Shown here one piece after another: positions 25,226 through 38,956 of a stretch of 64,000 nucleotides of DNA. The position numbers and the translations under genes are program-made. How positions within the stretch are numbered: position 1 is the stretch's first letter; each line of letters begins with the position of its first letter. Source of the stretch: Penelope pileata (taxonomy: Eukaryota; Chordata; Aves; Galliformes; Cracidae); contig WBMW01005029.1 in assembly GCA_013396635.1 (NCBI GenBank), positions 332,090-396,089 of the forward strand. Direction: 5' to 3'. Under the pieces are notes generated by a model. That model saw only the letters and a program-made list of their open reading frames with translations, searched no databases and had not been told where the DNA came from.

Positions 25226-28200
25226 TTATTTTTGACCCCAGTGTTTCTGTGATTTGTACAGAGGAAAAAAGAGGAAGATTTGCTGCATAAATAATCTTCA
25301 GAGGGGATGAATGCTAGATACTTTGCTGTGTGCTAGGAATCTGCAAACACATACATGAATTTCTAATTTCAACAACTAGTGACATCATTTCTTTATATCC
25401 CCGCTGACTGGGTTTCTCCTCTTTATCATCTTCTATAGAACTATATGGCCTAAGTCCAAATAATGGTGCTTTTGGGATCACTTGTTAAATCAAAGAAAAA
25501 TCAGTTTCAGCAATACTCTTGTCTGTTTTTCTTTTCTCTGTAGAAATCATTGCTTCATGGGCTGAACATTGTTTTATTTCTTGTAACTATTTTCATTTTA
25601 TACTGTTTGTCCAAAGAGAACGCATTCTAACATGAAAACATTCTACCAGCACTTGAGAAGGTCTATGTTGTCAAAGCAGCAACTTTGTGAGGAAAGAACT
25701 GAACGGGGTTTTGTTGTTGTTTTTGCTTTTTATATTTATTGTCAGTTAGAATGAAACAGACTGTGTGGTGGGGGCACAATGTTTTAACCTCAAGGTATTG
25801 GATTCCATTTCAAAATTACACTGCACTTCAATCCCATGAGCCAGTCATTTGCTGCAGACAGCCGTGTTTCAGATGAGTATTCTATTGTGTTCTACTTTTT
25901 TGCAGGGCTACTCAGATGCCCATGTTACTGACACAGAGCCTAAATTGCTTTCCTGAACTTTTGGAATCACTTGAGTTCATTATGAAGCACTACATGATTT
26001 TAAATGTAAAAGCATTAATATTTCACTGTTGTTGAGAAACTGTCTCACTTGCTCTTCTGTGTAGTATATTCTGCAAATTAATTACTTGGCAGGTCTGAAA
26101 TATCTGTTTTTATTTGGCATTGAAAGACAGAATATCGCATTTTATTCTTTTGAAGTAAATCATAGAACACTGTAAGTATCGTATTGCTCATTTTTACCTC
26201 ACCACCCTCATTTTTTCATAACCTATTTCATCCCTTTTTGATTTGTCTGTTACATGTGTATGTCCATGGATATAAAATGTACCCCTATGAATGGAAATAG
26301 ATTGGTTGCTTGTGCAGTTTTTGGAAAATAAATAAATGAACTCAACCCATTTTGGATTCTTATCTGAATAATTTAGATATAAAATATAGATTAACCCAAA
26401 CAGAGTACTGCTACCGGATGAAATGCCTAGAATGGCTCTGCAGCTTATGTAGTATCATGGTTGGGACCAAAGCCTTTCTATTGAGAGTTATCTTTTAAAG
26501 ACATCTGGGATGGTCAGCAGATAATGCTCATTCTCTTGCATTTATTTTTACAAATACACCATACCCTTATTTATAGATGTTCTTCTTACAACTATGCGGA
26601 TACTACTTTCCTTTTCCTTTTATAACATTTCACTTTTCATTATTAAAACCAAACTAGTTCCGATAATTTCTTTGTATGCTATTAGTAAGTGAATTTGTAG
26701 TAGTAGCTACGTCACCTGTGATGTAATATCCCGGTGTAACTCTAATATCAAGCAACAGTAAAACCTAAAAACTGCATGAAAACTAAGGATAGAAGGCAGC
26801 TGAAAAACATTATGTACTCCCAGGCATAGAATTAAATGAAATTGTCTTGCATTCTTAAAAGTACATTGGATATAAGCAGTGCCAGAATCCTTCTTTTAGG
26901 TGTAATCAAACAGCTTAAATTAATTAACATTTATGTTCAAGGCTTTACATGCTGCATGATTTACATGTAGAGAGATTTCAGTTCTTAAGCAATAGGGCTC
27001 AGAAATGTTTCTTTGATCTGTCACAGGTGGCTGTAATGATCAAGAATTTGGATAATATTAATAGCATTTTGAGACACCACATTTCTGAAGAATTCTTCTG
27101 AAGAGGTATCTGGAGTTAAGAAAGTCAGCTTCATCTATGGCTCAGGAGTCTGTTCAATACTAGATATCTGTCCAAGAATATTTGAAGGTTTCTGTCATTT
27201 GGATATAATTCCCACATCAGAAAAATGACACGGTATCATCTATAACAGATTTTTAAAGTAGTAAACTGACAGGGGGATGTTAAATGATATTCAGAGTAAA
27301 TTTTTAAAATGAATTTCAGGTGCATGTCTGGAAACAGATAATGGTACCTTGAAAACAGCCTCTTGTAGCATAGAATGAAGTTTCATGTTTCCAAAATCTC
27401 TTAGAATGAGTGAGGCTGAAGTACGGGAAAGGCATGACTAATATGTTTTAGGCTTAGGCAACTGTGTTTAGGTAATATTTTCCCCTTAGGTTATAGTCCG
27501 CTATATCTTCTGATATACTGAATGTCCTTGAAGGTTGCAGAGTAGTTTGTAATCTGAGGTGTTTGGTAAACTGTGACCCTCTATTTTCTGGATTTGTATA
27601 AATACAGAAGGTGGGATTCCCCTGTAAATTGACACCTGATGTGAGGTATGTTGATGTCTTTGAGCATTCTATGTAAACTTGCTGAAAGAAAAGCCTTGAA
27701 AGAAGTCCTGTTCACCTTGAGAGGGACACTGGCAAATGACTTTTTTTAGAAGCTGGTTGGCTAAACTGTGCTGTTTTGAATGCTGTTCCGTTATCTCCAC
27801 TTAATGTGTGTTTTGTTCTCAATGCAGATTTCTTTCTAAATGTGATACTCTTCCCTAAAGAGGGATCATATTCCAGTCCTATTAAGGTCTGAGTTGATGA
27901 GTGGACCACACAATTAAAAGGTTCTTTAGCGTGTATGTCTAATGTGAATGAGCTAACAAAAGCATCACAGAATTGTTGAGGACTTCTGCAGTACACTGAA
28001 GCAGGTGTGTGAGTCTAAATGCAATTCATGCTTTTCTGACTAGCAGCCCTTAACTTCTTGCAAATACTTTTTCTTCACTCATATATCCATCACATTAGAA
28101 AGTACTTTTCTTCATGGGAACCTTTCTGTACTTTCTGTTGTCATGCTGAACTGTGATCTCATTATTTTCTCTTCTGTCTTTGATTTCAGCTTCTTAAAAA

Positions 28201-31200
28201 AAAAAAAAAAAATTAGGAATGTGAAAACCAAGGGCTAGAGGAAGTGGCAGTGCTGATAAAAATGTGCCATTGGACAGTCAAAAGCTTATCTAGTTGCAAA
28301 ATGATCAGAATATCACAATTTTGCTTAACTTCTGAATGTCATTTGTTTAAGAAATGACTAACAATACTGCATAATGTTCAAGGTGATGAAGATGGTATAC
28401 CTGATTAATTGCATATGGAGTGTTACACAGCAGACTTATGCCAAGCAGGAAGAGTTGTAAGAGATCTTTGGATAGGAATACCCCAGTGAGCTTGTTGCTT
28501 ATTTGAAACAATACATACTGTGTTGTGGGACTATCATGTGAGAATATCTCAGCTCCGGAGAATCTGGAGCTTTTAGGTGCTGCTTGGTAGTTCCTAGGCT
28601 TAGAGCTCAAAAGAAACCATGTGAAGGCAAATTCTAAGACATCTTGTGGCCCATCGTCTGTCCTGGCTGCTGGTCCCTCCCACTCCCCTTTAAGCCTACA
28701 GTTCCTGATTCCAGCTGGGTAAGCATGCTGTTTATCTGTATGGGAGGGCATTGATGAAATTAGAGCATTCAGCTGTGTATTGTGGAGAAGTTAACATAAA
28801 ATCTTGGTTTAAGTACAGCCTCTGTTTACTTGTAGTACTGTTTGCTGTGGAATGCATCTTTCCTGTATTCACTAGGTACATCAAAAACTGCTGAGTCAGT
28901 TGCTGAGCGAGCCATGCTGGAGGCATATATAACAATGCAGCACTCTCCAAGGCTTCTGGATTTTGTCTGAATCCCCTAACAGTTCTGCCTGTGTTTTTTC
29001 TCATAGAAATGTAGAACTCTGAGAAATGATGCTTGCTCATCTGCGAAAGTTTCTTTTCTGAGTAACTACTGTGTTTCTGGAGTGAAGTGTTTTCTTGCAC
29101 TGCTATTTAACCTTTTGAGCAGTCAAAGCTTCAATTTAAGAAGTGGATTGGGCAGTAGAGAGCATGCCATTGCTCCAAAGAAGAATGAACAGGAGCAGAA
29201 AACAGATTTTTCCAAAGTATCCTTACAAATGTAATGGTGGCAATAGCATAGTTGAGAGTACATCCTGCTGCAGCTTTGGATGTTAGAAGAGATGCTTCCT
29301 TTTGGTACCCATCAGAGGAAAGACCCTGGTGGAAATGCTAGAGTGGAGAGAGACCTTTTGGAGATAGCTAATTGAAGAGAAGGATTCATCATTTCCAGAT
29401 GCTTAGCTGAACTCTGAGGCCATGAGAACAAGGACACTTGTATTTAAAGAAATCCAACATTTCCCAAAATACACAAATTGCTCTTCCTCTCAGCAGGCAA
29501 GCACTAGGTTCCTGATTTACTCCCAGAATTGTTTCAGGAAATATTCTTTAACATACTATGTATGTTCTGAAAGGCAAACAACTAGGAAAAATCCAAGCAT
29601 CTCTGAAGTCAGTGGGAATTTGATTTTAAAGGAGTCAAAGTTCATGAGGGCTGCAATCCTAGGGTAGGTAGGGAGCTGAGTTTATATATCTGTCTCAGTT
29701 TACAAGAATTTTTAAACAGCTTCTCTGAATCTGATAGTTGAGATGTCACAGTGACTGTAAAGGATGCCTCCTATTATCCAGAACTGTAATTCTGTTAGCA
29801 TAAATAACTGCAACTGCAATTGCTGCCATTCCCTCCCCACTGATTTTAAACATTTTTTACCTTACTTTCCTTGCCGCTTTCTGTAGTGGCTCTAATTCCT
29901 ATGGTGCCACTGGATCTGTTTCAACATTCAAGTCTCATCCATTTCATGACTGACTTTTTTTGGTTTAAAATGATATCCTTGAGTTCTTTTTATTTACCTC
30001 TTTTTTTTTTTCCCCTAATTACTGTGTGCATTCTGTTTGTTTTTTATTTTCTTTAATGTATTTAAACTTTTCCTTGAAACTGAAATACTTAACCACCTTA
30101 AAAAAACACAGTTTTAGACACATCTCCCAAATGCTGCAAGCTTTTAAGTGTAATCTTCACTGTTTATCAACTTCATCTGTGGATATGACTTAACAATTTA
30201 TCATGATAGAGAATCTGGCATTTTTCTTCATTAAAAAATCTCCTGGAAAAATCATAACAAAAATGTACTAGCATAGATGTTTAGTTCAAATATTGAACAG
30301 GATAACATGTAGCCAGGCTTCTAGGCCTTCTTTTATAAAGGATTGCATAGTGTAAGACTGTAGAGTTCGTAGCTGTGTGTAAGATCTTGAATTTCCAGTA
30401 TTTCTGAAGACTAAATAATTCTGTGGAAAAAAATATTGTACTGGGGAAAATTATATTTTGTCTAAGAGTTATGCATAATTTGAATGTGCAAATCCAGGAA
30501 TAAAATATAGTAAAATAATTCTGAAATTTTATAGGTGTCATAATATTGAAAAATATGATGCATTTTCTTTTACCATCTTTGTATGTTATAAAAGAGCAAC
30601 ACTGGCGGTGAAATTGTTTATTGATTCAATTAATAACTTTATTTCATTTATTTACTTTTCAGATTTGTTACTCCTTTATAGAGAAAACATATCCCCAAAC
30701 CTTTTTGAAATTTTGCCACCAATTTGAAAGATCTAAGTTCAAACATTAGTTGCTTATAGAAGGTTTCGATTCACAGTGTGGCCTACTGCAGTTCACAAAA
30801 TTGACTAAGTCAAATCTTTTCACTCAAACATGAACTGGAAAAAATAATCAAATATAGATAAGTCTAGACTGATAAAAGGAGAGCTAAATATAAGTATTTT
30901 CTCCTTATTTAAAAAGCATTTGTTACTTCTTTTATTGCTTTATGTACCAAGTTTTATGAAATTAGAAGTTCAGTGCTAATAGCATGGAATTCTGCTTTGA
31001 AAAGTATATATAAATCCTTTTTTTGCCTGAAATTGAGGATTTACCTCAGCATTATAAATTAAAGTATTTTTTGATAACATTTGCGATGAGATGTTTGTAA
31101 ATTTTATATAGTATGATGCTGACACAGGAAACTGAACATTCTCAGAAACTGATGGACCCGTCTCTGAGGAGCTGTAGTTGTTCTAGGTCATGTATTCCTC

Positions 31201-34200
31201 TGCAGTGGAAGAAATTGGTATTTGGAAAGAACAGCTAACTGTGGAATCTGAGAAAATAGCTCAGCTTACCCTTGATATCTGTTGTTTACTTCCCATCTAC
31301 TGCAACTAAAGTAAAAGACGTTACCTGGGATGTTTGCTTTTTCTCTACAGTATGAAGTAGGAACACTGTGATATGCTTTGAGTGTCTAGCATATAACTGC
31401 ACAAATAGAAAATGTTCAAATGTCTAATGTAATCAATTTATGTATACAAATCTGTGTCATTTTATTTTTGAATATCAGTCATCCACAAAGCTGTTACTCT
31501 AGTGCTATCCATACCAGTTCTTTCTTTTCCTTTAACATGAGCAGGTAAGATTGGCAGAGTGAAATTGGCTGTGATAATTAGTTGATATCTTTTTTTTGTC
31601 ATCTAGAGGATAGGATGATGGAATATAAATGTAATGTATTACAGTATGTGGGTTTTATTCACCTCTGAGCAGACAGTGACAACACTGTCAGGTCTCATGG
31701 AAAATTCTGAAGCTACTTAAGTCAATTTTTCTAGAAACTTTTGTCAGGAGTCTGAACTCTTCTGCAGAAGAAAAGCAAAAGTATAAGTGTCAAGAAAGGA
31801 TATGCAAAATGGTTGAGGACTGAAATGAAATTTGAATATGACTGCCTACTTAGTTCTTTTTATTTCTTGCACTGTGCAAGGAGCATCTGTGTCATCTGAA
31901 ATGTGTTTCTCTTATTGGCAAATCATCTGTTATGGAGAAGCAGTTGTGGTCTGCCACTGCTTTGATTAGAAAAAAGCGGACATCCTTAGGCAGCTGTCCA
32001 CTTACATTATCAGTGATATTTTGGTTACTTACAAGTGATTTTTGAAGGCAGAAGAAAAACTGATCAATTTTCTTTAAAGCCTCTATGCCTGTGACCCCGT
32101 GTACTATCAGTTTATTAATTATAATCTAACCAATTCTATGTATTCCTGTATTACTGTGTTAGTGCAGCCTGTATTTTTAAATCACACATCTAGTCTGCGC
32201 TATATCCTTCCATCAGGATGCTATGCCTCCATTCCCCTGAAATATTAGAAATTTCACAGATTTGATTATTTTGCTTTTGGCCTACAGAATGCCCTCACAA
32301 CAGAAGCCCCTTACAACAAGCTGTTCTGTGATTGATTTACCTTCATCAAAATATTTGTCTGTCTAAATCTAAATCTTGAGTAGATATTTCTGTTTAATTA
32401 GCCGGCAGATATCTCAGGTCTTGCCTCTGCTTGCCAAAGTCAGTTATGCTTTTTCTTTTTTTTTTTTTAACTAGGCAAATTATAGAGAATTGTTGTGAAA
32501 CAACTAATTCCTAAATTCTTGCTCATCAATTACTTATTTTTAACTGTTCTCTTATCATAATATTTTTTTCCTACATCATCTTTCTTCCCAGCCATTAAAC
32601 TAAATACTCCATACAGTAAATACAGCATTAATTCTGGACAACTGTACGTTGTTTGTTTATTATTTTAAATAGATAGGTTTGGGCCATGGTATATCTTTTA
32701 TTCCAAATAGAAAAATTGTTTCCTACATTCAATTTTTCATTGAGAAGCATATTATATATTTAAATGAATGAGCATTCCAGTATGAACTAAAGAAATGTAT
32801 GTAGAAGTGCTACTTTACCTTGCAACTTCATGGATCCTGCTTATCTAGTGCCTCAAAATTTTTGAAGTGAATCATACTTAGCTTCTCTTCTGGATTTTCT
32901 TGGACTTCTGAAAATAATTTAATGTTTAAAATAAATATTCGAGCAACATTGGCTATAGACTGGGCGTGTTGCAGTTTCATTGGTCATGTCTCTATTAACA
33001 TTAGTCATACACTTCAATACAGTGAGGTTAGTCATAGCAGTTACTGATAAATTCCAGAAGGATGGAATTCTCCTAGGTATATTTGGGTAGTATTTTCTCA
33101 TGTAACTGTGGCGAGAATTAGGCATCTCTGTAGTATGATTCACACTGCTTGTGTTAGCTTCTTATGAGGAATCTCTGGAGGAGCATAATTGAATTCTATT
33201 GACCAAAACATTTAATTCTATTAAACAAAAAACACCGTGTGTGTGTATAGTTACTTCTTTGTGTTCTGTCTTGTAAATTTAATATTCAGAAGCTGATTTA
33301 TGCATAAAACAAAGAACGAAATTTTGAAGACTGTGGTGCCTTATATCACTGTCCACCCGAAGACATGATGTTTTAATTAGGTTTACTTTGACAGCTATCT
33401 TTTGAAAAATAGATATCCATCTATGATAATCATGATAGAATTGAGAAATATAAAAACAAATTTTTATATTTCACTTTTTGAATACTTGGGAAGGTCATAT
33501 GTGTTAGATTTCCAGTTGCACAACTGATCTTGTGCGTTGGAGAACATCCATAACTTGCACATTCTTCTGTAGGCTGTGCAAAATTATTATAATCAACATG
33601 TGGAGTTGAGGTTTCTTGAAATATTGAAGCAATTGTTAGATAAAATATGTTTATGTGACTCTGAAATGAATGTTCTGCGCATGAGAAAAAGAGCATAAAA
33701 ATAAGTTTAAAAAAAAAACAACTAAAAAAAAGAAAGCCAGAATGTACTGTTGGCTTTGTCTTAGGAAAATAATGGGATTAGCAAGTGAAATTCTGAGATA
33801 ATTTGGATATGGCAGAAGATGAAGCTTTTTCAGATGAGTGTCTTGGTTTTCTGCTGCATCTGCCAAGGAAATGAATAGCAAGAGAAGGTAGAAAAATTCA
33901 TTACTAGTACCCTTGGACTCATGCCTATTTCAATAAAATAATTCTGAGGCTTTAAGGGGGAGTGAAAATTTATTTGTGCTATTAATTTGTTTCGATTTGC
34001 ATATTTATAGTGCTGTCTTGACTGACTGGCTTCTGGGTACCCACTGAGTGCAAGCCTGACAAGCTGAACGATAGAGTCGGATTGCTGACAAAGTTGGAGA
34101 CCTCAGAGAGAAGGCACAGCGAGGAAGAGTAGACATGTAACAAGGCTCTGTAGCACCCGTTAATGTCTGTGACCACATAATGTGTTACAGATTAGCATTA

Positions 34201-35221
34201 CTAATTCTGGCTTTTCCATGAAAATCTTTAGGATTTTAGAAAAGATTTTCTGTTACTTACAATTATTATACTTTTGACAATAAAATATTGCTACTTTAAT
34301 GTGTATTATTTACAAGATCAAAGTATCAATTTAAATAAATGAGTTGCATACTGATTTCAATTTCATGAGGAAGATATTTAACGTGAATAAATCTGTTTTT
34401 CTTTCATCTCAGAGAGAATTAGAGCAAGTGTGAAGTTCAGAGAAAATAAATTTAACTACATCAATCTTGCTTTATTAGAAATTTAGTATTGTAAACAGTG
34501 GGTTGTTAAACACAGAAACATTACTTACATGGACTTTCACTTCTCAGGGTGTCAGTGCAATTTAAGAAAAGCCTTGAAGCACAGAGAGTTATTTACAAAA
34601 AGATAATTCCAGTGGTAAATTAAAACACATTTGTACCTCGCTTCTGTTTGCAAGTGAACATGCTGAAGAGCTTGGTGAAACTCAAGACGCTGATTTCAAG
34701 AAAGTTTTCTATGCTCTAAATTCATCTTACTGCCTATCAGTTTCATTCAGCCTTCAGAGGACGAACTTTGCTGTAGCTTCCTTATGAATCTCATTATCTG
34801 TGCAGCTGTAGCAATTGTAATTATGGTGGGATGTGATTTCTTATGTTTTATCTTCCACCTAAGTTTCTGCAGGATGTGATATTAAAAATGCTGCTTACCT
34901 GATTGTAAAAGTGAAGGAGATAAAATTGATTCCACTTTATGGCACTGTGTTTCAATATTATTCAGTAGCAACTGTTGGCTGACAGCTGTTCAGGATTATT
35001 ACAGGTTTCTCAGTCACAAACAGGATAGCAACAATAGTAAATAAGATTTAAACTGGATACTGAGGAGAATTGTCTTAAAGATTTAAGTTTTTTTTTTTTA
35101 ATAGCTAAGTAGTTTTTAAGGTTAAAGTAGAAACATCATAAACCCATGGACTAAGCTATCTTGGTAAATATGTGCACTCTTTACGTGTGTACCAAAATCT
35201 GTAAAATCCTTTTTGTAGGCT
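25226..35221. other. Repeat-poor intronic sequence
   Basis: 10 kb of AT-rich sequence with no confidently recognised transposon, exon or RNA gene. A poly-A run lies at 28196-28212 and poly-T runs near 30000. Two back-to-back minus-strand open frames (28347-28751, 134 codons; 28732-29100, 122 codons) look unusual together but carry no motif I recognise, and their lengths are within chance expectation. Confidence 0.6.
28196..28212. repeat. Poly-A run
   Basis: Seventeen consecutive A, preceded by T-rich sequence. No retrocopy recognised upstream. Confidence 0.85.
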
Positions 35222-35335
35222 GTATCATAGAATCATTAAGGCTGGAAAAAAACCTCTAAGATCATCTCATCCAACTGTAAATCCATCACCATGTCCACTA
35301 AACCATGTCCCTAAGTGCCATGTCTACAGATTTCT
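35222..35335 (-). mobile_element. CR1 LINE 3'-end fragment, reverse strand
   Basis: On the plus strand the block starts with the complement of the CR1 tail ('atcatagaatcattaagg'), then a 'gatcatctcatccaac' block, then 'accatgtccctaagtgcca'. This is the old CR1 subfamily also seen at 5185-5312. Only about 110 bp of 3' UTR remains. Confidence 0.88.
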
Positions 35336-36880
35336 TCACATCTTATGCATTACATGGAGGTGAGGAAAAATCAGAATTTACCAAGGGCAACCAACGGAAG
35401 TATTCTTTTGACCTTTAAGTTCTCAGCACAGATAAAGTGAAAAGGTATTGCTCTGCATGATTCCTTGCTGTATGTATGCATCAAAGATGTAAGGATTGTT
35501 TTTTCAATCAAATCATATCTGTGTCAGAGTTTTTCTGTGATGAAATTTCAGAGATTTGCAGAAGCTTGGAAACTATGGACCATACCTACGTTTTCTATCT
35601 GAAATGGATGTTATTGCCAGAAGGGTACGAACCAAAAGTCAAAACTTTTGTGGTTCTATAGTGAGTAGTCTTTATGTTTTTGCTGGAGATGGGAAATGTA
35701 GTTAAGAGCTTGTTATTCTACTTTGTTTAAAAACCAAACTCCTTTAGCTGGAGAAAACTTCCAAAGACCTCTCACATCCTGTGTCTTATTAGAGAAGCTA
35801 ACAGCTGTATGTTCGTAAGCGTAGAAAAACACATCTCATAACTTAAGATGAAATTGTACCAGGTTTTCTTTTTTTTTTTTTTTTATAAACTTTGGTAGGA
35901 AAATACTATTTTGTAGTTGTATAGGTTCGGAAGTGCCTATTTAGTTTTCTGTGTAACCGCACATGTTCTTGCTTATTATATTTTGTTCCTGAATAGCTAT
36001 TGTTCTGCCACTTAATAGTTCTTTTACTAGCCAAGCCAAGAAATCCTAATACATAAGAGGTCTCTTCCTTAAGAATAACAGCCAACTACATTGATCATTC
36101 CAATGACAAGCTACTTGCTAAATCTCTGTTACTTATTTAAAGGTCTTCACCCTTGCCTTCACAGTTGCCTGAGGGAATGCCTGAAAGGACCTCAGATGTA
36201 GAAGATAATCTTTCAGTCTTTTTATATTTCAGTTGCCTTCCATTCCCACGCCCCTATTGTGTGTCTCCAAAATCATCATATTTTTTTTGCCTCCATGACT
36301 TAAACAGCTTTCATATGTTTAGTCTTTATCTGATAGTTATTTTGTATGTAAATGAGCAAAAGTTCTTTTGTGCTATGTCCAGTTCACCATTCAGTCTCTT
36401 TAAGTATTTTGTTTTGCCACATTTGAGCAAGAAAAAAGTCTTACTAGGAAACAGGATGCTGTTCTGCAGCTTTGAAAGCTCCACTTTTATCTGAATTCCT
36501 ATTTTTATGGTTGGGTATTATCAATATTGCCAGAGAATTTGGGAAGATGGGTATGAATGTATTCAGATAGTGGTTACAGACAGTCTACAGAGAGTGCACT
36601 TATTCTAATTGGAATCAGAACCTCTGTTAAGTCTGGCCTTTTCTTTCTCAATGTTTTCTCAACTCCATCCTTGATTAAATTATAAGATTATAGTATCAGC
36701 CACCCATCTGAGGTAAATGATGTTTCATTCCTACTGCCAGAGGTCTTCATCTGTAAACTGTAAGACTTGTGGCATGAATGAGTTTCTGAAAAGAGTGTGC
36801 TTAAATATAGATGAATGTGTACCAGTGCTGAACCTGAGGAGAAGCAGTTGAACTCTAACTGGTAGAACTGTGCCAGAACA
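35336..36880. other. Intronic sequence, no recognised feature
   Basis: AT-rich spacer with a 16-base T run (35869-35884). A 113-codon open frame at 36153-36494 (+) is Phe/Leu/Ser-rich without a recognisable motif and is treated as chance. Confidence 0.6.
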
Positions 36881-37397
36881 GTATCACAGAATCACAGAAT
36901 TGTAGGGGTTGGAAGGGACCTCAAGAGATCATCAAGTCCAACCCCCCTGCCAAAGCAGGTTCCCTACAGCAGGTTGCACAGGTAGGCATCCAGATGGGTC
37001 CTGAATATCTCCAGCGAAGGAGACTCCACAACCTCCCTGGGCAGCCCATTCCATAGCTCCGTCACCCTCACCGCGAAGAAGTTCTTATGCACATTTGTAA
37101 GGAACTTCCTATGTTCCAGTTTGTGGCCGTTGCCCTTTGTCCTGTCACCACACACCACTGAAAAGAGGCTGGCCATGTCCCTTTGCCTTCTGCACTTCAG
37201 ATATTTGTAGACATTGATGAGATCCCCTCTCAGTCTTCTTTTCTCAAGTCTGAACAGGCCCAGGTCACTCAGCCTCCTGTCATGAGGGAGATGCTCCAGG
37301 CCCTTTATCATCTTTGTGGCCCTCCGCTGGGCTCTTTCCAGGACATCCCTGTCTTTTTTTGTACTGGGGAGCCCAGATGATGTCCCATAACAGCGCG
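36881..37397 (-). mobile_element. CR1 LINE, 5'-truncated, with intact ORF2 C-terminal frame
   Basis: Read on the minus strand, this is the end of CR1 ORF2 plus the short 3' UTR and tail. The frame runs uninterrupted through 'VLERAQRRATKMIKGLEHL', 'LGLFRLEKRRLRGDLI', 'ALFSVV'-like and 'NGLPREVVESPSLEIFRTHL', and stops near 36964. The tail at 36881 shows degenerate 'attctgtg' units. Continuity of the frame over more than 400 bp suggests a relatively young insertion. Upstream of about 37395 (in the CR1 sense) the reading frame is shifted within an A run, and the exact 5' junction is uncertain. Reverse transcriptase and endonuclease parts are absent, so it cannot move by itself. Confidence 0.93.
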
Positions 37398-37401
37398 CAG
37401 T

Positions 37402-37426
37402 TTCAGAAGGGGGCAACCCTTCTGAA
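37402..37426. repeat. Perfect inverted repeat (10-bp stem, 5-base loop)
   Basis: 'ttcagaaggg' at 37402-37411 is exactly complementary to 'cccttctgaa' at 37417-37426, with a 5-base loop. It lies at or just outside the 5' junction of the reverse-strand CR1. No function is inferred. Confidence 0.85.
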
Positions 37427-38298
37427 TCCACTTTCCCACAGGAGTTTTTTCCTCTTTTCTTTTGTGTGGTCAGTCTCCTTATTGAATACTCTTTCCTAAG
37501 GCGCATGTGTAACTAACTTACTGCATAGCCAAACAATTTCAACAGTTGAGAATAAATTGCTTAAAACGTGTGGATGCAAACAAAAGGAGAATATCGTGTT
37601 TTCAGTGGTAGGACATGCTCAAGATGGATTTAAGGCAGCTGGGAAACGGCAAACTTGAGTAGAAAAATGAAGTGAAATTAGATGTGAGATAAAAGATCAC
37701 AGGGGAAGAAAGTTGACACTTTGCTTTTCCTTAGCCATGGCATAACTGATCTTGATGCACATTGTGTTCTTGGTGGAAATAGCTTTATAATGAGGAATAA
37801 TCTTGGAAACCGTGGAATAAAACAGTAATCCTAAAATGAAGTCTTGCCAAGCAAGGAAATACACTATTTGAAACCAGACATTTTGAAGAATCACTTCAGC
37901 TTCAGTGAGTAAGCAGTTACTCAGCTGAGTCTTGAACCATTCTGAGAAGAAAGAGAAGAATATCCTTTCCAATGGCAACAGAAGAACATCTGCTTAGGAG
38001 ATATACTGGTGTTCTCTCCCTCTCTAGCCCTTTCTCTCTCAAAAAAAGAGGAATGGTGTTAGAAATGTACTTATGATTTGGATAAGTGATATAAGTTGAC
38101 AGTTCCCCATGCAAGTGAGCACTTCTTAAATATACTGTGAAAAATGGGCTAGTTCCATGAGCTATAAACTTCTAGGTGAAGCTGCAAGGTGTGTGTGTTT
38201 TTATATTTAAATCTAAGCTTTTTTTGAATCCTTTTTCTTTTTGTCCTTTTTTTTTTCTCTTTTATTTTTTTTTTTCCTCTCCCGTTTGTTAATCACAG
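37427..38298. other. Intronic sequence ending in a pyrimidine tract
   Basis: AT-rich spacer without recognised exon or transposon. From about 38217 to 38284 it becomes an almost pure T/C tract on the + strand. This resembles a polypyrimidine tract, but no AG-bounded coding exon follows: the next element is a mariner end. Confidence 0.6.
38217..38284. repeat. T/C-rich low-complexity tract
   Basis: About 65 bp of almost uninterrupted pyrimidines on the + strand (T runs broken by C). It directly precedes the mariner relic. Confidence 0.8.
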
Positions 38299-38407
38299 CA
38301 ATGTTTCTGGGAAGATTCAACCTCTCCTGTCGTACCACCAACATCCACCTCTGGTGTCATGGGCCAACATAGCAACACAGGAGGCATTCCTTTCAGAGCA
38401 GCCCTTA
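38299..38407 (+). mobile_element. Mariner (Galluhop-type) 3' end fragment
   Basis: About 109 bp matches the right end of the 11890 copy: 'accaccaacatccacctctg', 'atgggccaaca', and the terminal 'aggaggcattcctttcagag' followed by 'cagccctta'. The following dinucleotide is TG rather than TA. Only this end is present. Confidence 0.85.
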
Positions 38408-38956
38408 TGTATGGAATTATACTGATCTTGTTCATTAATGTTTTCTTGCTATTTTTGATGAACTGAGACTATTTCTCAGTGCTTGTAGTAATGATTAGCA
38501 TATGGATAAATGACTTAGTTAGCAATAGGTATGTGTTACTCTAAAATCAGAATGAAATAAGTACAGCAGAGTCTTTTCATCTGGGTTTGAAGCTGGTGTA
38601 TTTAGCAGGTATGCCAGTCTGTGCTGTTAATAGCAATCCTGTTTTAAACTTACGAGATCATTTTTCATGCTGAGATTTATCTGCATAATTTAGTATATTT
38701 CATACTCAGTTTATATCTAATTTCATATTGATTTACAGTTTGGGTTAAATATGTATACTGCATAGTCATCTTTTTTTTCCTTTAACTCACTACTTGAGTA
38801 AGGGCTCTCTGTTCTCCCCATCTGTCATGATTGCTGTCTGCCATCTCTGCATCATCCACTGTTGGACAAACAAAAAAAGAGACTCTTCAGATTCACTGTG
38901 TAACATTTCCTCTCAAAGAAAATAACAATGAAACATTGGTAATAAATAGGTAATTC
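38408..38956. other. Intronic sequence, no recognised feature
   Basis: AT-rich non-coding sequence. Nothing recognised. Confidence 0.6.

Noticed and set aside
25221..25256. Possible CR1 tail just after the solo LTR
   Set aside because: A short block ('agtgtttctgtgattt') is suggestive, but the preceding bases do not match the CR1 3' UTR well enough.
28347..29100. Two adjacent minus-strand open frames (134 and 122 codons)
   Set aside because: They are in different frames with no recognisable domain. A rough estimate gives about one frame of this length by chance in the window.
29757..29785. 'atgcctcctatt' resembling the mariner terminus
   Set aside because: Only about 12 bases match and the neighbouring sequence does not continue into the element.
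38217..38298. Strong pyrimidine tract as a splice acceptor for a hidden exon
   Set aside because: The sequence that follows is a mariner end without an open coding exon or donor site.
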